Source: Omphalotus guepiniiformis (taxonomy: Eukaryota; Basidiomycota; Agaricomycetes; Agaricales; Omphalotaceae). Taken from it: a DNA stretch of 64,000 bases. The notes beneath the pieces were generated by a model, which saw nothing but the letters and a program-made list of their open reading frames with translations, had not been told where the DNA came from and did not search any database. Numbering within the stretch: the stretch's first letter is position 1; each line of letters opens with the position of its first letter. Positions 55,657 through 64,000 of the stretch are shown in pieces. The translations under genes were made by a program, and so were the position numbers. The DNA is taken from positions 310,001-374,000 of the forward strand of contig JAQOOI010000011.1 in NCBI GenBank assembly GCA_028554645.1. Direction: 5' to 3'.

Positions 55657-57841
55657 TCAAACCGAAGTCTTAGTCTTAATCATCCCCTGCATCATATCAA
55701 AACTATTCGTCCCAGGTTGTAAATCAATAAACTTCAATGATCCCCCTCCCCAACCCGCACGTTCAGGTAACGTCCTCATCAACCCATGATCAAGCGTAAT
55801 CCCGCATATCCTCACCGCAACGGGCGGCGTAACAGTTTGTAATGTGACGAGTTGGTCAGAGTGTAGCCATCGTTCGAGGTATAGATCTAGGAAAGGAGAA
55901 AAGTCGCCGTTGCTTGAGATGAAAGGTGTGAAGAAGGTGGTGAAGGTGGTTAGAATTGCTGCGGCGGTTTTTTCGGTTGTTAGTTTGCGTGAGGGTGGAG
56001 ATGGTGAGTTGGGGTTGGGGGAGGTGAAGGTGGATAATGGTGGTGGTGGTGTTGGGAATGCAGATGATGGGGCTGGGATAAGCCGATCAAGGCAGTAGAT
56101 GGGTGGTGGTGTCAAGACGTTCACCCCGCAGCCTGTAGGTGGATAAAAGTAAACATCATGAAACGAAAATAGAATATATAGATTAGACTCGCCTATAACT
56201 ACATTTATTACACCATCCCCAGAACTAGTACTCACTAAAATCCCACCAACCTTCCTCATCTGCATAACACCATCCTTGTCTTCTGTTCCCTCTCCTACAA
56301 TGTACAAATCATTAGGCCACTTGATCTTCACCCTGCTCCCGAGCTCGTCTCCGAGAATTTCATCCGACCGACATGCCTCGACGACAGCAAGCGCGAAGAG
56401 ATATTGTATGAAGACGAGTTTGGTTGTAGGGAAGGATTCAGGTAGACGGAATTGGACGGAGAATTGGAGACACCCAGAGGGGGATATCCAGGCGTTTGAG
56501 CCGCGGCCTCGGCCTGCGAGTTGGTGAGAGGCGAGAGAGAGGAAGGGAGTTGGGATGTGGGTAAGGATGTGTTTGTTCCTGTAATTACAAGAGAGAAATA
56601 TGAAGTTGACGTTGTATCGGAAAGTTGGGAGGGACTTACTTATCTAACAAGGTTTGTGTACTCGTAACCACCTCTCCGTAGAACATCAGATCGCCTGGTG
56701 CCCATGTCGTTGGCGAAGAAAGCGTTGATAGAGCTTTCTTCCCCTGAAAATGAGCAAGTGATTGAAAGAATAGTTCGAGATCGAAAAGTGGTGTGAGGTC
56801 GCGAGGGGGAAGTTGGCCATCGGTACACACGACGACGTGTTTGTTGTTTTCCTTCTCATCACTTCCCTCCCCAGCAGAGACAACACTCCGTAACAGCTCC
56901 TTCGCCTCACCAAGCCCATGAAACTCAAACGTATCAGTCTCATCCTTCAACACCATCCTCCCATCCTCTCCCCGCGAAACACCGAGGTTCTCCACCGCAC
57001 TCTGCACCAATGTCTTCTTCAATGGCGTAGAAACAAGAAACTGGGGTAATGGACGAGCGGAGACTTCGTATGATGATGACGAGGGAACATGTAATCCTAG
57101 CTCGGAAAGGGTATCTCGGAGGATTCCAAGAGATGAAGGAGGTAGAAACTCGACACTTGGAGCCCAGAAAGCAATTTTTCCGGGTCCTACGGTGTATTTC
57201 AACGCTGCAATCTCTCCTTTCATCCCATTTGTCCCATTGACACCCTCCGAAGAGTCGCCTCCACTAGCGTAAGTCGCTAGGACCTCCACGTTTTTCGTTT
57301 TATCATCGATATCGTCGAACCTAGGTGGTTCAGCATCGAGATCCACATCGACTTCATCACCTTTTCGAGACTTTACTCTATACTTGAATTCCTTGGTCGT
57401 ATTGGTCGTAGTAGCCGTCGATGACTCTTCCCGCGTACGGAATTTATTGGAAATAGGAAAGATCGAAATCCCATTCAACCTATTAACAAACCGAAACGCA
57501 TACGAGTCATCTGCATCAAAAACACCTCGAGATAATTTCGCTGCTGTCGATAAACAAAGTACCGAACCACCTTGCTCTATAAATTCGTTGATAGGTGGTG
57601 CGAGGTGTGGTGGTAGTAGTGTTTTGCCACTTAAGAAACGGTTGGTACCTGTCTGTGCTTGACATTCGGGTACGACGAGTAAAGCGCAGCCTGCTGTCCA
57701 TGGTTGGGTTTGTAGTACTTGAACTGGTATTGGTTGGACGGTGTAGTGGGGTATTAGGAGAGTTGCGAGAGCGTTTATGGTTTCTTTTAGAGATATTGAG
57801 TTGATTTGGGGCCCTGAGTAGACGAGAACGTTTAGTTTCAT
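55657..57841 (-). CDS. BPL1: Biotin-protein ligase (holocarboxylase synthetase)
   Basis: Cytosolic enzyme that attaches biotin, via biotinyl-AMP, to carboxylases such as pyruvate and acetyl-CoA carboxylase. Three exons. Exon 1 (ATG 57841, MKLNVLVYSGPQINSISLKE) encodes the N-terminal glutamine-amidotransferase-like domain with 'GGSVLCLSTAAKLSRG' and 'LKYTVGPGKIAFWAPSVEF'. It ends in the start of the catalytic domain, 'LMFYGEVVTSTQTLLDK'. Exon 2 carries the biotin/ATP loop 'SHQLAGRGRGSNAWISPSGC' and the catalytic 'SRVKIKWPNDLYIVG' with 'KVGGILVSTS'. Exon 3 starts at CGVNVLTPPP and includes 'FLDLYLERWLHSDQLVTLQ' and a BPL C-terminal barrel ending IKTKTSV. The two-domain layout is that of fungal Bpl1. 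No defect seen. Confidence 0.93.
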
Positions 57842-58691
57842 GGGTGAAAGTGATAGAAACTGTGTTTTGTTATCGATCAATCTATTTCGTGTAGCTTCAA
57901 TAAATTAATAAAAAGTATTCCTCATGTATGTACAACAATGTTTTTGCTGTCTCAACAAAATATCCAGCCCTTCGCAGCCTCTTCTGCTTCAAACTTCATT
58001 CAAAGTTCTCCAGCGCCGCAGTGGCTCTCTTGGCTCTTCTCCATAATGACACACATCAACAGGATCGTCAGAACGACAAAAAGACGCAACTATCCAGCAA
58101 CCAGAATCATAATTGGAGGTCACGATGAGATATGAGATAGGCATTAGAGCCAGGGGCCTTTGCAAAAATTGTCGCCATCACCACGCAGAATCCGCTAGCG
58201 CTCTGTAGGAATTCCGTATGCTGGCAAGCCACAGTGCTCAGGCCACGTCGCCACGTCGGGGGAGGAGTTTCCCAAGGTGCCTGCAAGCCAGTCAGTCAAT
58301 ATAGTGACTTCGCATTTAGCCTGGGACCTGGGTGTGTGTACGTCTTGAAATTTCAACTTCGATCTGCCTGTATGGCAACCTTTTAGTTATATGCCAGGGA
58401 GTATTGTTGACCGTATTTCAGCGCAGGCATTGAGCAAGTTGAAGATGACCGTGACTGCTCAAACAGGAGGGCTTGTCGATGTACGATGCGTCAGTAGTGG
58501 AGGGTTCAGAATCTCTACTTCAAAAACGACCCTGCAACGACCCCTAACGACTCCCGGTCTACCGGGCATCGGAACAAAGAACTCGCGAACTCGGAGCGGA
58601 TGCTCGGTCGGAAACCAGAGAACATATTGGCCCTACTAGTACTAGGCTACACGCTCGAGACCTTTCCCATCCAAGTACCAACGAAGCTAGG
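57842..58691. other. 850-base intergenic region
   Basis: Short unconvincing frames only, including one at 58391-58639. Nothing called. Confidence 0.35.
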
Positions 58692-59108
58692 ATGCCGTCT
58701 GCATCGACATACACTATCGCAATCTTCGGCTTAATAGCCTCCAGTGCAGGCTTATACGGCCTCGTCAATCCTGCCGGATTAGTTAAAAGCAGCGGAATAA
58801 GATGGATCGAAAGTTCTTCTCGGCCAGACACAGACTTGACCATATTCTACCAGACTGGCTCCTCATTAGCTGCTCTAAATGTGGGCGTTTATTACATGCT
58901 GGCCGCATATAGTGGATGGCACCGGTTCTATGTCTTCACCGTTCCGTTTCGATTCCTTACTGCTTATGTAGTTGCGTACAGAATACATTGTGGAGAGGTT
59001 GACCAGAAACTTGGGGGACTGGTGTGGTTTGAAGGTTTGGGTGCGCTTGTGACGTTAGTTGCACTGGTCCTAGAGAGACCGGGAAGTGGAGACAAGAAGC
59101 GAGTGTAA
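58692..59108 (+). CDS. Small four-helix membrane protein, function unknown
   Basis: Single exon, 138 residues, start MPSASTYTIAIFGLIASSAG. Four hydrophobic segments at residues about 7-28 (IAIFGLIASSAGLYGLV), 49-73 ('IFYQTGSSLAALNVGVYYML'), 80-96 (FYVFTVPFRFLTAYVVA) and 108-128 (GLVWFEGLGALVTLVALVL), with a short basic tail (PGSGDKKRV). There are polar residues in the second helix and at the helix 3 border. I do not recognise the family with certainty; similar small fungal membrane proteins are annotated only as hypothetical. Confidence 0.65.
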   Translation: MPSASTYTIAIFGLIASSAGLYGLVNPAGLVKSSGIRWIESSSRPDTDLTIFYQTGSSLAALNVGVYYMLAAYSGWHRFYVFTVPFRFLTAYVVAYRIHCGEVDQKLGGLVWFEGLGALVTLVALVLERPGSGDKKRV

Positions 59109-59642
59109 AGGTGAGTTCATCCAGTGACTGTTTGAACGCAGGGCTGAAGTGTTTGTTGAGTAGGCGCCTGACGATATGACTCATCGAATGAGTCACCACC
59201 TTACATAATATTTGTAGATCACTTTTACGTACATACTATAAAGGGGATTGTGCGCGCCTCATTGGTTCCTTCTGCTCTTTGTCGTCTTCAACGACGAGCA
59301 AACGTGTTTCTCGGAACTTTCCAATTCTTCAATACTAGTTTTACTTCCAGACTTTACACTGTCGCTCCCAAGCATCTTGTCTGTGATCATCACGGCGTCG
59401 CTCGATCTTTAGAATCATTGCCATTGAAACGTTCGAGGAATTTCAGTTGTCTTTGTACTGTTCGCGCATCAAGTAACAATCGAGAATTCTACCCAAGCTA
59501 GATCTTCTACAGGGTGAGCTGGTTGTACAGTTCTTTTCCAATTCGCACTGCTGAGCGCCAAAATAGATAGAATCAGTCACCTCAATAGCTTTTCCTACAG
59601 CTTTAACCTGTCCATCATCATTTGGTACATAAATAGTAACAT
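59109..59642. other. Intergenic region
   Basis: About 530 bases, probably promoter and 5' UTR of the PARP-E2 gene. Nothing specific recognised. Confidence 0.35.
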
Positions 59643-62600
59643 ATGCCAGTGAAAACTCGTTCACGGACAGCCGCGAACGTGTCCCTTGGCATCCAAGATT
59701 CGCTATCAGAATTGGAGACGCGACGGAATAAACGACAAAAGATTGAAAGAGGTGTGTCTCGACAGATTGTTGTGGTAACTATGCGCGTCGTCTCAATGTG
59801 TTTTGTATCACCAGACATCTCTCTCGATATGAACGTAGATGATGATCAAGCCGCGGACACTGGCGTGGATGATTTCATCGAAGTTCACGACTCGCTTGCG
59901 GATCCGGTTGCACAGCAGAACCTACCAAATCAAACGGTTCAAAATGGTACATACTTTACTTCAACAGCATCCATTACATATCTTTCGTCACTTTTATTGA
60001 CTATGCTTACGGACGCAGGTGTTTCCGCGCTCAGGTCATCAGGTCCTGATGTCGCTGCTCTAGCAGCGAAGAACGCGAATCTGAAAGGCAGAAAGAGGTT
60101 CAATGCTGATTTAGAAGACATGAAAATTGCTTGCGAGACAGGCTTTGTTGTTCATGGTTACAAGCTCAACAGTATGTCTCATACTCACGGTTTTCAATCA
60201 AGTTAGCCCCTAATATTCTATCAGAGATTAGAGCTGGAGACGACGAAGGTTGTTTTGAAGTCTTTATTCGTACTGAGGCTGGAGCTCACGTTTTGAGTGC
60301 CAGTATCATGATATCTGACACGTAACAGTATGACATACTGGGATCTCGCTCGTGTTCATAATCCTTCTATTTAGACACGTCGGATTATCCCAAAAACCAC
60401 ACATACCTTTCGTATTCTCTCGATTCCGACCTTGCATCCAACATTCAGGATATAGTTGAAGGCATGGCCGCACTTCCCGCAAAACCGATTGCCGAGACAA
60501 TCAATAAAGTGCTATACAACTTAAACAAATCTCTGTCTATGACCTCCGCCACGCAGAGTGACGACGAGGAAGTCGAGGATGAAGACGAGGACGATGAAGT
60601 AAATGCATACTACGACGAAGACGACGACAATATCTTTGTTTCACTCTCCAACGCAGGGCCCAGGCTTCAACTAGGCCGAATGCAAAGGTTCGTGTTTGTC
60701 CGTCCATTAAGCGTATGACTGAGCCTTACCTTTGATCTCTGCAGTGATTTTATTGATGTGGTCGCGAGCACGTACAGACCGGGACTCATTCGGTTCGGAG
60801 GGGACGATTTCTCCATTAGCGTTTCGCTATCTGTGATACAACTCGCAGATTCTATACCCGCACGTGCCCTCATGGCTTGGGACCGCCGTTTACTCTCTAG
60901 GTCGCAACACCTCGTGCTACTGATATCAGGCTTCAGAAGCACTTATCCTCCTTCTCTCGAATCGAGTAAGATCACTTTCAAGGTCGGTTTGAGTGGCAGT
61001 TACAAACCCAGCAAGGATCATGCTCGGGAAGCGTGTAGGAATTTCGGGCTTATTACGATGGATGCTGAGGATCAGTTGCGCATTGCGAGAGAGAAGGCGG
61101 AGGCGGAAGCTGCTGTGTTAGGGGATGTAGATGATGAAGACGATGAGACGGATTTCTTTGCTGTGAATACCGTACCACACGCCGAAGAGGAGGAAGAAGA
61201 TAGAGGCGATGATGAGGAGAGGTTCGATGAATTCAGTTTGAGTTCCTCATTGGAATCACTTATGGATCAGGCGTTCATGAAGCTTGTGCAGATTAGAAGG
61301 AGGCATAAGCTCGGATGGGCTGGTGCTGAGGTGGTCTTGTCGGAAATGGGGAAGAGTCAGTTAAGAGAGGAGGTGGTTCTGCAATCGAACAAAGCGGTGC
61401 GTTTGATTTATTCTTTTGGCCATTCCGTTAGCGATGCTGATGATTGTGCTATCAGGAAATTCTAGCAGCAGATAAAGAAGAACGCGATCTTATGACGACG
61501 AATACGCTGCCTCATGACCCTCTTCAAGGCTTGGAAGAAGACAGTGATATAAATCTACCGCTAACAGCATTTTCGTATCTCATAAGGCGATTGACGGTGC
61601 GAAACGCTTTATTGTTGTACCCCTGCTTGTGGCTGACAGCATCTATGAAAATCATCTAGCTGTGCACGCGTTTTTGTATCGTGTGTCATAATAAACTCAA
61701 CAACAACTTTGAAGCCCTCAAACCCTACGTCTGCGATTCCAAATTATGTTCGTATCAATATTATTCACTGAACTTGGGTCCGTCTCTCGAAGTACGTCAC
61801 TTCTACCGTTTACTAGTCTGCTAGCTTACGGACGCGGGTTGCAGTATGAGATCATTCACAATCCTCAAACAGTTGACCTTCTTGTCTCTATTGCGTATTC
61901 TGCCGCCATCGAAGGTGTCCTCGATGAACCTCTTCCTATTGGGATGGGTCTTCGTGTACCTTTACCGGATACATCAAGAGTATCATCTCAACCCTTGAGA
62001 CATCCGGGCTTACCCATGCTGGCAATGCCGGTGCTGCCAGATCCAACACACCCAGCTCCGTCAGTGACGCAGCGTAAGCCTAAAGTGGCGAAGGATGGGT
62101 TATGTGAGTTTGATGAATTGGATATAATGCAGGTCAGTGCTCGGGAGTATGATAAGAGCGCATATATTCACGTATTGTTTTGAATAGATGAGAGCGTCAG
62201 TAGCGCAGTTGATTGATACCTTGCCCGCGGTAAGTTCTTGCTGGTATTAATATTGTGGCATTCTTGCTCATTTTTGGATGTAATTCATAGATTGATGACA
62301 TGAAGTTCGTTTTTCTTTCTGCTGTTGAGAGTAACCTTCTTGGAATTTACATGTATGCGTGGTGCAGGAAATTTCTAGAACGCAAGGTCAAACCTGGAAA
62401 ATCGAAGCCGAAATTGAAAGAGATGGACCCTAACGTTCTCGCTGCTGCTTGGCAAATCTTGCGATGGTGTGTGTAATGTCTTTTAACCGGAGACTCACCG
62501 TTGATGTCGTATTTGATGTCGTGTTTAAAGGTGTGTAGGGTCTTGTACGGCTTATCTAGAACAAATTACGTCTCCTGAAGAATCTGTCAAGAATATTGGT

Positions 62601-64000
62601 AAGAGTTGTTTCCGTCGAGTCGGTTTATTGTCTGACTCTGCAGGTCGCAAGATCCAACGTGGAAGCAATTTCGCTTTAGCGTGGGTGCTCCTGATGCGGA
62701 AGCCAAGTTCAAGACTGCAGTATCGCAAGCTCAGAAGGAAAGCAAGAATGCTTTGACGTATCCTTCGTTATATGTATGTTATGTCTGGTAAAATGATCAG
62801 AGCGCTGACTATTTGACTAGGCGTTTCATGGCTCACCGTTGAGAAACTGGCACTCTGTGAGTTTTGTTACGACAACTCTTTCATTTTAATTTGTTTCACT
62901 CAACTGGGCTGTAGATCGTGAGACATGGCCTTTGGTACAAGGCCATAGCTAATGGAAGAGCGTATGGAAATGGTAAGTCCATCGTTGTCTTTTCAACCCG
63001 AGTATCAGAACTGAAATTGACTCAAAAAGGCGTATATTTGGCCAAAGAAGGGTCGCTTTCCATGGGCACCTATGCCCAAGCAAGCATGGCAATCTGGCGG
63101 AAAAGCAAAGTCAATCCGACGAGTTGTGTGGCTCTGGTCGAAGCTGTGAACCTTCCACAGAAATTCGTCAGCTCGAATCCTTATTTCGTAGTCGGGAATA
63201 CGCACTGGCTGGTATGGTACGTATAGACGACTCTGACCGAGTTTAAGCAGTCTCTGACAGCATCACCCTCTCAGCCGTTATTTGCTCGTCAAAAGCGCTG
63301 TCCGTGACTCGGATGATCCAGCTGCGTCTGCACCACAGCAGAGCACCTCAAATGTACAAGTTCCCTTCGTCAGTCTTGATCCCAAACACCCTGTTACGCT
63401 CAACAACAAACATATCCGAATTCCTGATCCGACGTTCCAAATCAAGGCTTTACTCGAAAAAAGAATGGCAGAGGTCGTTGAAGAACTTCCGGATGCGGAG
63501 GACCAGGATGTTTTTGATTACGTGGAGGAGACTAACAAAGGGAAGGAGAAAGAGGTTATTACCATTGATGATTCTGATGATGATATGGATGTCGACATGG
63601 TTGGCGCTTATTCGAGAACCTCTCAGAAGGCCCCTCGTAACGCAACGGTCTTGTCCTCTACTACGAAGAAGACTCCGTCACGACCAGTGGATGACTGGAA
63701 TCACGACCCCGAGTACGTTCGTCGCAGCATCGAACACATCCTGCCTCCACCTACATTCGCGAGTCCAAGTGCGACTATGGCAGTGCAAAAAGAGCTGAAG
63801 GCGGTTTTGAAAGAACAAAATTCCTGCAGGAGCTTCAAGGAATTAGGTTGGTATCTTCCCGAAGAGTTCATGGGAGATAATCTGTTTCAATGGATCGTGG
63901 AGATGCATTCCTTTGATGAAACTTTGCCCATTGCGCGCGATTTGAAGAAAAAGTTAGTCCTTTGTTTCCAAAATCCATCCTTTTTGAAGCGACAAGTGGG
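59643..64000 (+). CDS. PARP-E2 fusion: ADP-ribosyltransferase with UBC domain (3' end cut)
   Basis: Large multi-exon protein running off the window. The start MPVKTRSRTAANVSLGIQDS and a basic RRNKRQK suggest a nuclear protein. A central region has 'ISVSLSVIQLADSIPARALM' and 'TFKVGLSGSYKPSKDHAREA', with long acidic insertions. A Cys/His cluster follows ('LCTRFCIVCHNKLNNNFEAL', 'YVCDSKLCSYQYYSLNLGPS'), as in PARP6/8-type proteins. The ART catalytic domain holds 'FHGSPLRNWHSIVRHGLWYK' and 'GRAYGNGVYLAKEGSLSMGT', giving the NAD-binding His and Tyr, and later 'NPYFVVGNTHWLVCRYLL'. The C-terminal part (63710 onward) starts a ubiquitin-conjugating E2 fold: 'ATMAVQKELKAVLKEQNSCR', 'GWYLPEEFMGDNLFQWIVEM', 'HSFDETLPIARDLKK'. 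The catalytic Cys would lie beyond 64000. No canonical HYE glutamate is evident, which suggests mono-ADP-ribosylation. Confidence 0.85.

Noticed and set aside
1..64000. CRISPR arrays, rRNA genes and full-length transposons
   Set aside because: No spaced direct-repeat arrays, no rRNA-like sequence, and no transposase or reverse-transcriptase frames were recognised on either strand.

Overview
The window looks like nuclear DNA of a basidiomycete fungus, most likely a mushroom-forming Agaricomycete. The support is dense genes on both strands, many short introns (about 40-75 bases, GT..AG), very short exons (for example in NEDD8), and lineage-typical families: a NACHT-ankyrin STAND protein, F-box proteins with an N-terminal coiled coil, a Mug135-like protein, an omega-type GST and a multi-pass membrane protein with the YRC and AYRIW signatures. 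It carries no prokaryotic features.

Layout. 0-3.6 kb: an isoprenylcysteine methyltransferase (ICMT) gene, a decayed membrane-protein gene and SAP18. 3.7-13.2 kb: an MFS sugar transporter, NEDD8/RUB1, a hotdog-fold thioesterase, TAF4 and a Cys-rich nuclear protein. 14.2-17.8 kb: a NACHT protein with 15 nearly identical ankyrin repeats. 18-20 kb: coding-looking but unresolved. 20.7-26 kb: an F-box protein, a NADAR-domain protein with an N-myristoylation-like start, and a C2H2/RING protein. 27-29.1 kb: an inverted copy of the first 3 kb (SAP18 fragment, membrane-protein relic, second ICMT). 30-32.6 kb: a membrane-protein gene and a third ICMT. 33-35.3 kb: P5C dehydrogenase. 36.8-39.8 kb: cullin-1 and tRNA-Leu. 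40-44 kb: an F-box protein and an omega GST, each preceded by the same ~60-base element. 45-49.6 kb: a BOI/Pob1-type SH3-SAM-PH scaffold. 50-54.3 kb: U5 snRNP 40K and an unrecognised acidic protein. 54.6-57.8 kb: a Mug135-like protein and biotin-protein ligase. 58.7-64 kb: a small membrane protein and a PARP fused to an E2 (UBC) domain, cut by the window end.

Most genes are unrelated housekeeping genes. Functional threads do run through the window: ubiquitin-like signalling (NEDD8, its target CUL1, two F-box proteins, a RING protein, the PARP-E2 fusion), ADP-ribose chemistry (PARP, NADAR) and prenyl-protein methylation (three ICMT paralogues). These links are inferred from family knowledge; nothing shows the genes are co-regulated. 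The most unusual items are the inverted segmental duplication with ICMT expansion, a SAP18 intron that has lost its AG acceptor, the homogenised ankyrin array with a duplicated splice acceptor upstream, the PARP-UBC fusion and the NADAR protein.
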